Shown here: positions 44,209-53,220 of the stretch, piece by piece
Position numbering within the stretch: the stretch's first letter is position 1
Layout: every line of letters begins with the position of its first letter
Assembly: GCF_016598535.1 (NCBI RefSeq)
Contig: NZ_CP066779.1
Span: forward strand, 4,834,053 to 4,898,052
Length of the DNA: 64,000 nt
Origin: Rhodococcus sp. P-2
GTDB lineage: Bacteria; Actinomycetota; Actinomycetes; Mycobacteriales; Mycobacteriaceae
Direction: 5' to 3'
The notes under the pieces: generated by a model
What the model was told of the DNA's origin: nothing
Database searches by the model: none
The model's input: the letters and a program-made list of their open reading frames with translations, nothing else
Made by a program: the position numbers and the translations under genes

Positions 44209-44958
44209 TCATCCGGAGGCATGCTGCCACCGGAGATGCCCGATGATGACGGTGGCGGCAGTGAGCATTGCCGCGAGGTAGACCGGGATGGCGATGTGTG
44301 TCTTCATCAACAGAGCCCCCGTGACAGCGCCGGCGAAGATCAAAAGGACTGCCCACAACCTGCGGTTGACCAGACGGGCAAATCCTTTGTGGAGGAATGA
44401 TTCGCCCGCCAGCGCAGTGATCGTCGAGGTGACGACGACGGTGGTCATGTCCTTGACCGCCAGGAATCGCGCGGTGCAGGCTTGAGCCCCCATTTGCACG
44501 GCGATGATGCAAGCAATGGCGACTCCGAGTGTCGAGTTGCCCTCGACCGGGAAGACGAGCAGGGCGGTGCCGGCCGCCACCAACACCACAACGCCGACAC
44601 TGAGCACCATGGTGACCGGCGAACTCCACCCCGGTGAGCATCGACGCAGAACAAGGCCGCTGAGCGCAGCCCCCAGCATGAAAGCAGCCAACGCCAACAG
44701 TGGACCCACGACTGGCAGGCTGTCCTCGCCCGCGACGCCCATTCCGAGGATCACGATGTTGCCGGTCATATTGCCGGTGAAAATCCGGTCCAACCCGAGG
44801 TAGCCGACTGCGTCGAGCAGCCCGGTCACGAACGTCAGCACCATCATGAGCCACAGCTGCAAATACTGATGTGAGACCGTCCAAGCAGTCCGGCCGATCG
44901 GGAGCGACGCCGAGTCGTTCGGATCGGTGCTGGAGGTGGTCGTATCGGTAATACTCAC
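44209..44958 (-). CDS. DUF1275 (YoaK-like) membrane protein
   Basis: 249 aa with about six hydrophobic segments. The family signature is FVTGLLDAVGYLGLDRIFTG, then NMTGNIVILG at the N-terminus, and QMGAQACTARFLAVKDMTTV followed by VVTSTITALAGE in the middle. DUF1275 proteins are of unknown function; many are annotated as YoaK. ATG 44958 overlaps the gamma-glutamyltransferase stop (ATGA), which makes it the third gene of that operon and suggests it helps move or retain the products of GGT. Confidence 0.88.
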   Translation of the reverse strand: MSITDTTTSSTDPNDSASLPIGRTAWTVSHQYLQLWLMMVLTFVTGLLDAVGYLGLDRIFTGNMTGNIVILGMGVAGEDSLPVVGPLLALAAFMLGAALSGLVLRRCSPGWSSPVTMVLSVGVVVLVAAGTALLVFPVEGNSTLGVAIACIIAVQMGAQACTARFLAVKDMTTVVVTSTITALAGESFLHKGFARLVNRRLWAVLLIFAGAVTGALLMKTHIAIPVYLAAMLTAATVIIGHLRWQHASG

Positions 44959-46544
44959 TCGAACACCAGCGCTGCCCCGTCGCTGCGCGGATCGGCCCCG
45001 GCGTCCAGGGCGCCGTCGGCGGTCACGCGGGCAACCATGGAGTGCCCGGCATTGCTGTCGAGTTTGTGCCCCGTGGTGACGGTGAGTGTGGACCGGTTGA
45101 TCTGTTCGACTGCAGTCTGTTCGAGAGTGGGCTCGACGAGCACCTTGTCGTTGGTTGTGCCTGCCTCTAGGCCGCCGACGATGAACCGAGGCGCCGACAC
45201 CGTTGCCTGTGCGCTCAGTCCACTCAACGCACGCAGAATCAGTTGGGTGTGGATCTGCGATTGCGCTTTCCCTCCCATGGTTCCGTGTGCGGCGACGGTG
45301 CCGTCGTCAAAGGTCGCTATGACCGGTACGAGGGTGTGCGCGGGTCGTTTACCCACCTCGACGTGATTGGGTGAGTTGGTGTCGAGAGTGAAGAATGCGG
45401 CGCGATTGTGCAGCACCAGCCCGGTATCAGGTTCGAGCAGTTGCGAGCCGAAAGAATGGAATACCGACTGGATCAGCGACACGGCGGTGCCATCGCGCGA
45501 GACAGCCGCGATTCCCACAGTGTCGCCGCCGGGGCGCGGAGTTGCCGCTGAGACCAAGCGGGGTGCCCCTGCAAGCCGTGCAGCGGCCTGGGCGAACGCC
45601 GCCGTGTCACTGCTCACGGTGAGCAGTTCGTCGATATCGACGTGTGCGTGGCGCGGGTCGGCCAGGTAAGTGTCTCGGTGTTCGTCGGAGTCGTAGAAGA
45701 TTTCGGCGAGCACTCCGGCATCGATCGAAGTCGGGCTCGGGCTGCCGACCAAGGCGGCACCGAGAGACCGCAGCAGGGTGTAGCCCTGCGAGTTCGGCGG
45801 CGCGGTGGACACGGAGAATCCCGCGAAGTCTCTAACCAAGGGTGGTTCGATGGTGGGGTGGTGCCGGTACAGGTCGTCGCGGGTAACGGGTACGCCCAGT
45901 TTCTGCAGCCCGGATGCCACGCGGGCGGCGGTGCGGCCGCGGTAAAACGAATCGAGCCCGTCCTGGGCCAGATCGCGCAGCGTGCGAGCCAGTTCGGGTT
46001 GCAACAGCAAGTGGCCTGCCGGGACAGGACGTCCATCGTCGAGGAAGAACTTCGCGCGCATTCCCGGATCGGCCCATAGACTTTCACGCTCGATCTCGAT
46101 GGACTCCGCGAGACCGGGACTGACCGGGACGCCCTCTTCTGCCAGCTTGATCGCCGGTGCCAACACCGTGGATGCGGGCAGAGAGCCACCCGTATCGAGA
46201 AGCGCCGTCCATCCGGATACCGCGCCCGGCACCGACACCGTCAGTGGACCGCTGATCGGCATCGATGTCATCGACTCGAACAATTCGGTGACCGGGGATC
46301 CGGAGCCGTATGCACCTGAGGCGTTGATGCAGATCTGTGTACCGTCCGGGCGGCGAAGGACCGCGATCACGTCACCGCCGACGCTGCACATGTGTGGGTA
46401 CACCACGGTCAGCGCGGCAGCGGCGGCCACCGCCGCGTCGACGGCGTTGCCACCCGCTTCGAGAACGGTGCGAGCAGCATCGATTGCGGCGCCGTGGGGT
46501 GCGGCGATTGCAACGTGGTGAGTACCACTTGGACGATCGGACAT
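44955..46544 (-). CDS. ggt: Gamma-glutamyltransferase/hydrolase
   Basis: Ntn-hydrolase proenzyme of 529 aa. It begins with AAPHGAAIDAARTVLEAGGN, then AVDAAVAAAAAL, the usual N-terminal block, and the autocleavage site precedes Thr342 in RPGGDTVGIAAVSRDG, which becomes the nucleophile of the small subunit. No secretion signal is evident, so it may act in the cytoplasm on imported gamma-glutamyl peptides. ATG 46544 is preceded by AGGAG; a longer reading is low-quality. It sits between a peptide transporter (92 nt upstream) and DUF1275 (4-nt overlap). Glutathione or gamma-glutamyl dipeptides are likely substrates. Confidence 0.93.
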   Translation of the reverse strand: MSDRPSGTHHVAIAAPHGAAIDAARTVLEAGGNAVDAAVAAAAALTVVYPHMCSVGGDVIAVLRRPDGTQICINASGAYGSGSPVTELFESMTSMPISGPLTVSVPGAVSGWTALLDTGGSLPASTVLAPAIKLAEEGVPVSPGLAESIEIERESLWADPGMRAKFFLDDGRPVPAGHLLLQPELARTLRDLAQDGLDSFYRGRTAARVASGLQKLGVPVTRDDLYRHHPTIEPPLVRDFAGFSVSTAPPNSQGYTLLRSLGAALVGSPSPTSIDAGVLAEIFYDSDEHRDTYLADPRHAHVDIDELLTVSSDTAAFAQAAARLAGAPRLVSAATPRPGGDTVGIAAVSRDGTAVSLIQSVFHSFGSQLLEPDTGLVLHNRAAFFTLDTNSPNHVEVGKRPAHTLVPVIATFDDGTVAAHGTMGGKAQSQIHTQLILRALSGLSAQATVSAPRFIVGGLEAGTTNDKVLVEPTLEQTAVEQINRSTLTVTTGHKLDSNAGHSMVARVTADGALDAGADPRSDGAALVFE

Positions 46545-46636
46545 TTTGTCATCTCCTGGTTTAGATCCCCGGCTCGGGCCGGGGTGGAACAGCAATTTAT
46601 GCGCGGTACTTGCCGACGGCAGGTGCGAGGGAAAGG

Positions 46637-48115
46637 TCAGTGCACCCGTGCAATCGCGATTCGATAACCGCCGTAGAGAGCAGCCGCGACGAGGACAGAT
46701 ACGAGCGCGGTCACACTGAAGAAGACGAATTCGGTTGCCGGGTCGTATGTTTGGGCGAGCAGGCCGGCGAGAGTCGATCCTCCGGCCATGGTGAGAAAGT
46801 ACAGCGCCGTCATCTCCGCCTTGTGCGCCCGCGGAGCCAGCTGCGCGGTGGCCGACAGTACCGAGGGAACGACCGCGATCTCTCCCGCTGCGAACAGGAA
46901 CATCGCAACGAGAACGACGATCACCGAGTTCGTCGCCCCGGTAGATCCGGCCAGCACGGCGAAAACTGCCATCGCGGCGGCAAGTAGGGCGATCCCCCCG
47001 AACACCTTTGCGCCGGGGTTGGGCTGCCGGTCACCGAGCTTGGTCCACGACAGCGCGTAGAGCGGCGCGAGTACGGTCGCGAACAAACCCTCGAGGGTGA
47101 TGATCAACGCAGCGGGCATCGTTACCGATCCCACAGTCAGGTCGACTCGAGTATCCACATACACGGCCAGCGTGGTGAACAGCTGAAACAGCAAAGTCCA
47201 GAACAGCAGACTGCTCAGAAACATCGGAATGTAGGCGACGATTCGTCCACGTTCCACGTCTTCGGTCTTCCGGGACGAAAGCAGCTTCGCGAAATAGGCG
47301 AGACTGGCGATGACGATGACGACCGTCAAGACTGTGCTGATGTTGTCCAGGTTCAGGGCCCCGCTGAACACGGCCACCGCGATCGCGGCCGCAGGAGCAA
47401 CTGCCAGTGCTACGGCCATCGCCCAGCGAGAGCGTGGCAGCGGGTTCGGAACCGTTCGCGTTGCGGCCGGCAACCTCCCGTAGCCGGCAAGGTACTGAGC
47501 CAGTCCGCACAACATGCCGACCGCCGCTGCACCGAAGGCGAGGTGGAAGCCTACGGAACTCTGCAACACCCCGGTCAGCACTGGCCCGAGGAACGCACCC
47601 AGCGAAATGCCCATGTAATAGAGCGAATACCCGGCGTCACGCCGTTGGTCGTCGTCCGCGTACAGCATGCCGACCATGGCGGTCACGTTTACTTTCAGCC
47701 CGCCGGTACCGGCCACGATGAGGATCAACCCCGCTGCCACCCCGGCGACCGCTGGAACCAGTGCCAGGACGAGGTGGCCGAGAAGGATCAAGACGGCCGA
47801 GTAGAGAACGACGGTCCGCGGGGCTACCACTCGGTCAGCGATCCAGGCACCCACCATCTGTGACACGTAGATCGCACCGCCGTAGGAACCGGCTACGCCG
47901 ACAGCCACATTGACATCGAGACCAAGCCCGCCGTCAGTGAGCGAGTAGTAGAGGTAATAGGCAAGAATCACCTGCAACCCGTAAAAACTGAATCTTTCCC
48001 ACAGCTCGGTTCCGGCCAGGGTGACCAAACTGCGGGGGTGGGACATAAGCGTCGATTTAGGAGCTGTCGAACTCTCCGGAGCGACTGGTATCTGGACTGC
48101 TTCGTCCATCGTCAT
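46637..48115 (-). CDS. POT/PTR2-family peptide transporter
   Basis: 492 aa, about 14 hydrophobic segments. POT signatures: GTELWERFSFYGLQVILAYY near the N-terminus (the ExxER proton motif is ELWER, with the conserved FYG), and GTGGLKVNVTAMVGMLYADD, matching the PTR2 GGIKPCVSAFxADQF region. It imports di- and tripeptides by proton symport. ATG 48115 (or ATG 48109). First gene of the POT-ggt-DUF1275 operon and divergent from a FadR-type regulator, with palindromic sites in the 236-nt gap. Confidence 0.9.
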   Translation of the reverse strand: MTMDEAVQIPVAPESSTAPKSTLMSHPRSLVTLAGTELWERFSFYGLQVILAYYLYYSLTDGGLGLDVNVAVGVAGSYGGAIYVSQMVGAWIADRVVAPRTVVLYSAVLILLGHLVLALVPAVAGVAAGLILIVAGTGGLKVNVTAMVGMLYADDDQRRDAGYSLYYMGISLGAFLGPVLTGVLQSSVGFHLAFGAAAVGMLCGLAQYLAGYGRLPAATRTVPNPLPRSRWAMAVALAVAPAAAIAVAVFSGALNLDNISTVLTVVIVIASLAYFAKLLSSRKTEDVERGRIVAYIPMFLSSLLFWTLLFQLFTTLAVYVDTRVDLTVGSVTMPAALIITLEGLFATVLAPLYALSWTKLGDRQPNPGAKVFGGIALLAAAMAVFAVLAGSTGATNSVIVVLVAMFLFAAGEIAVVPSVLSATAQLAPRAHKAEMTALYFLTMAGGSTLAGLLAQTYDPATEFVFFSVTALVSVLVAAALYGGYRIAIARVH

Positions 48116-48234
48116 CGTTGTCCCTTTCCATAACTATGTCCTGCCGCGCCGGCACTGCGATCGGGTGGCGGACTCAGCGGGGGCGATAGTTTGTAGGCAG
48201 CTCCGCCGCTCGCGAGTGATTCAGATCATAGGGA

Positions 48235-48247
48235 CTGGTAGGACCAG
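48235..48247. promoter_or_regulatory. FadR-subfamily GntR operator (site 1)
   Basis: CTGGTAGGACCAG is a perfect 5-nt-arm palindrome and, with flanks (ACTGGTAGGACCAGAT), fits the TGGTnnnACCA half-site pattern of FadR-type GntR regulators. It lies between the POT transporter start and the divergent GntR gene. Confidence 0.65.
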
Positions 48248-48320
48248 ATAGTCAAGGAGAATGAGGAAATTTATCGGCTCTATCATCAATAACCTGGAGA
48301 AATGCAGCAGCACTGGTATT

Positions 48321-48334
48321 TTGGTGGGACCAGA
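48321..48334. promoter_or_regulatory. FadR-subfamily GntR operator (site 2)
   Basis: TTGGTGGGACCAGA repeats the GGT-N3-ACC core of site 1, 86 bp away (core to core) and 18 bp before the GntR start, consistent with autoregulation plus control of the transporter promoter. Confidence 0.6.
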
Positions 48335-48351
48335 CGGAGAGGCGGGTCGAA

Positions 48352-49071
48352 GTGACAGCATGGTCCGAGATCGATATCACCGGCGCTTCGGTGCCCGAAC
48401 GCCTGAGCGGGCGTATCGCCCAACTGATCGACAGTGGCCGAGTTGGACCGGGATCTAAACTTCCCAGCGAACGGGAGCTGATGACTATGCTCGGCGCCTC
48501 ACGGAACTCGATACGCCACGCGCTACAAGACCTGGAGCTGCGTGGCTACGTAACGCGGAAGCCGCGGGCGGGGCGGATCGTCGCCCCCGTGGAAATGCGG
48601 GCGCTCGCCGAGGGCAGCATTTTCGGCGTGATGAGTAGCGATCAGAGAACGGTTCGCGAAGTAATGGATCTTCGGTCCGTCGTCGAGCCGCCGATCGCCG
48701 AACGCGCGGCGGTGCGCCATCGACCGTCCGAAATCGAAGTACTACGTGAGCCCCTGGAAACCTCCGAACGCGAACTCTCACGGACACCGCCCTCACTGCA
48801 GGTACTCCAGGTCTGCGACGTTCAGTTCCACCTCGCAATCGCCAGATTGGCCCACAACCCCATGCTCCGGAAGCTCGTGAACGAGACAAACGAATGGATG
48901 GCGCCGTCACGGCAAACCATGTTCCAAACCGAGCAACGCATGCAGCAATCAGTAAATGCGCATCGGAAAATTTTCCACGCCATCGCGGACCGAGATCCCG
49001 CACGCGCCAGAAAGGCCATGCAAGACCACCTTGTAGACGTCCTCCGGACGATCGAACCACTTGCAGGCTGA
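48352..49071 (+). CDS. GntR-family regulator, FadR/FCD subfamily
   Basis: 239 aa. N-terminal winged helix: LPSERELMTMLGASRNSIRH then ALQDLELRGYVTRKPRAGRI. The C-terminal FCD helical domain has the metal/acid-binding pattern VQFHLAIARLAHNPMLRKL and AHRKIFHAIADRDPARARKA. FCD regulators sense small organic or amino acids. Start GTG 48352, with GGAG about 14 nt upstream. Two sites that fit its subfamily lie in front of it. The 218 nt after its stop hold nothing I can support. Confidence 0.9.
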   Translation: MTAWSEIDITGASVPERLSGRIAQLIDSGRVGPGSKLPSERELMTMLGASRNSIRHALQDLELRGYVTRKPRAGRIVAPVEMRALAEGSIFGVMSSDQRTVREVMDLRSVVEPPIAERAAVRHRPSEIEVLREPLETSERELSRTPPSLQVLQVCDVQFHLAIARLAHNPMLRKLVNETNEWMAPSRQTMFQTEQRMQQSVNAHRKIFHAIADRDPARARKAMQDHLVDVLRTIEPLAG

Positions 49072-49289
49072 GCGACGCGCCCGTGAATCTCAGTTTCACT
49101 GCACTGGCCGTGCCTGTTCGGCATCTAGATCACACAGCGGACAGTGGGCGATGGCAGGGCGGTAGAAGCTGTTCCGTCGCTTGCGATTTGGCTGAATACG
49201 AACAGCCAACCGTCATCCACGTCTAATCCGACCCCATTGCTTTCGTCTCGAAACCGCTCCTGTTGGTCATACCGCCACAGCGCCTGGCG

Positions 49290-49646
49290 CTACTGGCCGA
49301 AAGTGAACCTGAGACTCGCATTTATCAAGGTGTTGAGCCGCTTTCGCATCCCGACAACCTCCGCCTCGGGCGGTATCGGATCGTCCAAGAAGAGCGTCCA
49401 ACGCAGCATCGTGCTGTTTCCAACCGCCTCGATGTCGAATCGGATGACGGCGTCGGGGCGGTCCGGCCAGATCGAGGACCAGATCACCAGCTCCGGTTCC
49501 TCAGCCCTGACGATCGCCGGTGCGATCTCGCTCTCGAGCAGTTCCAGCCAGTGCCGAGCGGGCTGGCGGTACGGATCGATCAATGCCTCGAACATGAAGC
49601 GCGCAGGCGGCGGCTGGCTCCGGCGCCTCGTCGCGACTTGCTGCAT
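49290..49646 (-). CDS. SRPBCC-like small protein
   Basis: 118 aa starting at ATG 49646 (MQQVATRRRSQPPPARFMFE). The pattern of an N-terminal strand, ALIDPYRQPARHWLELLESE, central strands VIWSSIWPDRPDAVIRFDIE, and a C-terminal helix KRLNTLINASLRFTFGQ is that of SRPBCC/Bet v1-like lipid- or ligand-binding proteins, though shorter than usual. An in-frame extension to 49727 is Gly/Arg-rich and lacks support. Monocistronic, divergent from the secreted cupin. Confidence 0.65.
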   Translation of the reverse strand: MQQVATRRRSQPPPARFMFEALIDPYRQPARHWLELLESEIAPAIVRAEEPELVIWSSIWPDRPDAVIRFDIEAVGNSTMLRWTLFLDDPIPPEAEVVGMRKRLNTLINASLRFTFGQ

Positions 49647-49771
49647 GGCTCGAGCGTAACCGCCCCTAGGAGATACACCTCTACCTTCACCGTGCTGGAT
49701 CCACGAAAACTGGGATAAACCGGGCACTGGCGGAGGACACTCAGGAGCACATCCGTCTGGGAGGGCCGCTC

Positions 49772-50206
49772 ATGCGTAAACGCCATCAAATCCTGCTTGC
49801 AGTGTCCGCAGCGATCGGGCTGTCGCTGACGCCGATCAATGCGTCGGCAACACCGAGTACAGGGGTACACGGTGAAATCCTCGGGCAGGTGACATTCGAC
49901 GGCAAGGACTACATCCTGCGCCAGATCACCATCGACCCCGGCGGTTCCACCGGTTGGCACTTCCACGACGGGACGCTCTACGCACTGATCGCGCAGGGCA
50001 CGCTGAGCCACTACCGATCCGATTGCTCCGTCGACGGGATATACAGCGCTGGAAATACATTGATCGAACCCAGCGGTTCTGATCATGTGCACATCGGAAA
50101 CAACTCTCAGACAACACCATTGGTACTCGAGGTCATTTACGTCAATCCGACGGGGAGCCCCCTGTCCGAGGATGCTGCGCCTCCCAACTGCCAACTACCC
50201 GGCTGA
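49772..50206 (+). CDS. Secreted cupin protein
   Basis: 144 aa. Residues 1-26 are a Sec signal peptide (KRHQ, hydrophobic core ILLAVSAAIGLSL, cleavage near INASA-TP). The mature domain is a single cupin with the His-rich metal motif STGWHFHDGTLYALIAQGTL (motif 1) and SGSDHVHIGNN (motif 2), plus two cysteines that could pair. Small exported cupins of this type are common in actinobacteria and uncharacterised. ATG 49772 follows GGGAGG. The gene overlaps the convergent CYP142 by 12 nt. Confidence 0.8.
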   Translation: MRKRHQILLAVSAAIGLSLTPINASATPSTGVHGEILGQVTFDGKDYILRQITIDPGGSTGWHFHDGTLYALIAQGTLSHYRSDCSVDGIYSAGNTLIEPSGSDHVHIGNNSQTTPLVLEVIYVNPTGSPLSEDAAPPNCQLPG

Positions 50207-51400
50207 CGGGGCAGAAGAGGTAAAGCGCACCGGCATCGATTCGAGTCCGGACACGAAGTTGGCGGCACGCCGCGGCAACGGCGCGTCGGTGGCAAGTTCC
50301 AGGTCCGGCAGCCTGGCGAACAGTTGCTCGAACATGATTCTTCCCTCGAGCCTGGCCAGCTGATTACCCAGACAGAAGTGAGTTCCGAAGCCGAAGGCCA
50401 CGTGCGGGTTCGGTGTGCGGCCGATATCGAACTGTTCGGCGTTGACGAACACGGATTCGTCGAAATTTGCAGATTCGAAGAGCAGAAGCATTTTCTCGCC
50501 TGCCTTCAGCTGCGCACCGAAGAAATCGGTATCACGTGTCAGGGTTCGAGCCATGTTCTTGATCGGCGACGACCACCGCAGCATCTCCTCCATCGCCAGA
50601 GGAATGGCATCGGGATCGTCGACCAGTTCCCGATGCTGGTCCGCATGGCGCAGCAGCTGTTCCATGCCACCGCTCAGGACGTGCCGTGTGGTCTCGTCAC
50701 CGCCGATGAGAATCAGTAGGGACTCGTTGACGATTTCCTGATCGGAGAGAGCCTCGCCGTCGACCTCACTGTGTATCAACGTGCTCACCAAATCGTCGGC
50801 CGGCTCGCTCCTCCGCTCGGCGATGGCTCGCATCATGTACGCGGTGAAGTCGACATACGCAGTCATCATGGCTTGCAGCTGCTCCTGGGAAGCGTTGCTT
50901 CCCAGTGCTTTCACCAGATCGTCCGACCACCGCAGAAACAAAGCGCGTTCTTCCGGACGGACACCCAACATGTCGCCGATGACCGCCATAGGCAGCGGTG
51001 CCGCCAAGTCTGCGACGAAGTCGGCTTCTCCTTTCTCACAGACGGCGTCGATCAGTTGATCGCAGATCTCCCGGATACGGACGGCCTTGGCTTCGACCTT
51101 CTTACGTGTGAAACCCGCGTTGACCAAGCGTCGACGCGTGAGGTGCTGCGGGTCGTCCATGTCGATCATCTGCGGCAACGGACCCGTTTCGGGGCGGATG
51201 CCACCGGCGTTGGAGAACAGTTCGGGATCCCGCTCGGCTGCGACGACGGCGTCGTAGCTCGCGGCCGCGGTGATTCCGTTGGCGTCGTCTCGGTACACGG
51301 GCTCGTGATCACGCATCCAGGCGTACGCGTCGCGCACATTCCCGAGGTCTCCGCTGTAGAAGCGTCCGTCGATCAAATCGAAGGTCGGTCTGGTAGCCAT
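50195..51400 (-). CDS. cyp142: Cytochrome P450 of the CYP142 family (steroid C26-monooxygenase)
   Basis: P450 of 401 aa. The heme-ligand loop is FGFGTHFCLGNQLA with Cys343, the I-helix oxygen-activating motif GGDETTRH near residue 235, and ExxR in EEMLRW. Long segments match mycobacterial CYP142 closely as I remember it: SNAGGIRPETGPLPQMIDMD, PLPMAVIGDMLGVRPEERAL and NFVSGLESMPV. CYP142 oxidises the C26 methyl of cholesterol/cholestenone to start side-chain breakdown. ATG 51400 has AGAGG 7 nt upstream; GTG 51403 is adjacent. A KstR operator lies 36-49 nt upstream. Confidence 0.92.
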   Translation of the reverse strand: MATRPTFDLIDGRFYSGDLGNVRDAYAWMRDHEPVYRDDANGITAAASYDAVVAAERDPELFSNAGGIRPETGPLPQMIDMDDPQHLTRRRLVNAGFTRKKVEAKAVRIREICDQLIDAVCEKGEADFVADLAAPLPMAVIGDMLGVRPEERALFLRWSDDLVKALGSNASQEQLQAMMTAYVDFTAYMMRAIAERRSEPADDLVSTLIHSEVDGEALSDQEIVNESLLILIGGDETTRHVLSGGMEQLLRHADQHRELVDDPDAIPLAMEEMLRWSSPIKNMARTLTRDTDFFGAQLKAGEKMLLLFESANFDESVFVNAEQFDIGRTPNPHVAFGFGTHFCLGNQLARLEGRIMFEQLFARLPDLELATDAPLPRRAANFVSGLESMPVRFTSSAPSAG

Positions 51401-51435
51401 CACTCCACCTCTCGCACAACCCTTGCCTCAATAAG

Positions 51436-51449
51436 TAGAACCTGTTCCT
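51436..51449. promoter_or_regulatory. KstR-type operator between cyp142 and SDR
   Basis: TAGAACCTGTTCCT matches TnnAACnnGTTnnA at all but the last fixed base, and the following A gives a 15-nt near-palindrome TAGAACCTGTTCCTA. It lies between the divergent cyp142 and SDR-ADC genes, so both belong to the KstR (cholesterol ring A/B and side chain) regulon by inference. Confidence 0.82.
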
Positions 51450-51539
51450 ATATAGCGTGGGGCGTTTTCACCGAAGCCGAACCGGAAAACCTCCAGAATC
51501 AGCACGCGAGCCCGCCGGAGCAACGACCAGGAGACACGC

Positions 51540-52400
51540 ATGGACGACGACACCGCCTCAGCGGGCATACCCACTTTCACCGGCAGATCGATACTGGTGA
51601 CCGGCGGCGGTAGTGGCATCGGCCTGGGCATCGCTCGTTCGCTGGTTGCGGCCGGCGCTCACGTGACGATCTGCGGACGCAACAAAGTGAAACTGGATGC
51701 TGCTGCCGAATCGATCCGGCAGTCGAATCCGGCAGGATCGGTCGGCGTCTCCTCCGCCGACGTCACGATCGAGGCAGACGTCGTCGCCGCTGTCGCCGCA
51801 GCGGTGTCCGTCACCGGAAAGCTCGACGGAGTGGTGGCCTGCGCCGGTGGGAACGAAACCATCGCCCCGGTCACGCAACTCGACGTCGACGCGTGGCGCC
51901 GCACCGTCGACCTCAACGTCACAGGGACCATGCTGACGATCAAGCACGGCGCCCGGGCACTGGTGGCAGGAGGCGGCGGATCCATCGTCGCGATCTCGTC
52001 GATCGCCAGCAGCAACACACATCGCTGGTTCGGCGCATACGGCGTCTCGAAGTCCGGCGTCGACCACCTGGTGCAGTTGGCGGCAGACGAACTGGGCGCC
52101 AGCAACATTCGTGTCAACGCGATTCGGCCGGGGTTGACCCGAACGGATCTGGTCGCGCTCATCACCGACGGTGGCCCCATCCTCGACGACTACCTGGCCA
52201 ACACTCCACTCGAACGCGTCGGTGAAGTCGAGGACGTCGCCGGACTCGCTTCCTTCCTCCTCGGACCGCAATCCACCTGGATCACCGGGCAGATCATCAA
52301 CGTGGACGGAGGCCAAATGCTGCGCCGCGGACCGGATTTCCGCTCGATGCTCGAACCCGTCTACGGCTCCGACGGACTCCGCGGGGTGGTCGCGCCATGA
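51540..52400 (+). CDS. Short-chain dehydrogenase in the KstR regulon
   Basis: SDR of 286 aa. TGGGSGIG at residues 21-28, CAGGN in place of NNAG, catalytic Ser in ISSIASS, and Tyr167-x3-Lys171 in YGVSKSG; the C-terminal VDGGQMLRRGPDF is that of the FabG-like sterol-associated SDRs. Divergent from cyp142 across the KstR site and overlapping the ADC-like gene (ATGA). It likely acts on a hydroxyl or 3-hydroxyacyl-CoA of the sterol side chain; the step is not known from sequence. Confidence 0.87.
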   Translation: MDDDTASAGIPTFTGRSILVTGGGSGIGLGIARSLVAAGAHVTICGRNKVKLDAAAESIRQSNPAGSVGVSSADVTIEADVVAAVAAAVSVTGKLDGVVACAGGNETIAPVTQLDVDAWRRTVDLNVTGTMLTIKHGARALVAGGGGSIVAISSIASSNTHRWFGAYGVSKSGVDHLVQLAADELGASNIRVNAIRPGLTRTDLVALITDGGPILDDYLANTPLERVGEVEDVAGLASFLLGPQSTWITGQIINVDGGQMLRRGPDFRSMLEPVYGSDGLRGVVAP

Positions 52401-53125
52401 GCTACACGATTCTGGGCAAGAAGGTCGAGATGCCGGTCGAAGTTCGCACCGCGTCGGCCTTCATGGCGCTGTACTCGGTACCCAGCGCAACCGCGCAGTC
52501 GATCATCGACTACACCGGCTTGACGGTGCTCCAGTACCGGCCCGGTCGGGCGCTGTGCGGGCTGGTTTTCGTCGACTACATCGACGGAGATCTGGGCCCG
52601 TACAACGAATTCGGAGTGACGTACATGGTGCGCAGCCACACTGCGCCTCCCGAAACCTCGGTGCTGGGAGATCTACGTTCACTCGCTGCGGGAACTGCGG
52701 GGGCGCTCATTCACGAGTTGCCGGTGGACGGCGAATTCACCAAGGCCGCCGGCCGGGAAATCTGGGGGTTCCCGAAGGTGCTTGCCGAATTCGACACCGA
52801 GCACGTCGGCTCGGTCAAGCGCGGATCCGTCTCGCGCGACGGCAAACTCATCACACAGTTGAGTGTGAAATCCGGCGTCAGCGTGCCGGGCGGTGGAGCC
52901 AACATGTCGTTGGCCGCGTACTCACATCTCGACGGCGTCACCAGGTGCACGTCGTGGGACATGGCGCCGACCGGCGTCAAATCGCGACCTGGTGGAGCCG
53001 AGGTGCAGCTGGGCAGTCACCCGATGGCGGCGGAGCTTCGGAAACTCGGACTCCCCCGCCGTGCCTTGATGACCACGACCATCAAGAACCTGGCGATGAC
53101 GTTCGGGGAGGCGACAGCGATCTGA
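52397..53125 (+). CDS. Acetoacetate decarboxylase-like protein (Rv3519-type)
   Basis: 242 aa. The family's Schiff-base Lys is present as Lys127 in GREIWGFPKVLAEF, with EFGVTYMVRSH upstream. Family members decarboxylate beta-keto acids or catalyse related enamine chemistry. ATG overlaps the SDR stop. I recall M. tuberculosis Rv3519, next to cyp142 (Rv3518c), as a protein of similar size and type, so the association appears conserved. A beta-keto acid from sterol side-chain or ring breakdown is a reasonable substrate, unproven. Confidence 0.82.
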   Translation: MSYTILGKKVEMPVEVRTASAFMALYSVPSATAQSIIDYTGLTVLQYRPGRALCGLVFVDYIDGDLGPYNEFGVTYMVRSHTAPPETSVLGDLRSLAAGTAGALIHELPVDGEFTKAAGREIWGFPKVLAEFDTEHVGSVKRGSVSRDGKLITQLSVKSGVSVPGGGANMSLAAYSHLDGVTRCTSWDMAPTGVKSRPGGAEVQLGSHPMAAELRKLGLPRRALMTTTIKNLAMTFGEATAI

Positions 53126-53220
53126 GTGTCAGCCGACGGCACCCCTTTCGGTCGCGTGTGACTCGGGCTACACTCCTGGACGGTTGACCAACTCGCGTCA
53201 GACCGCCCGAAAGGACACTC

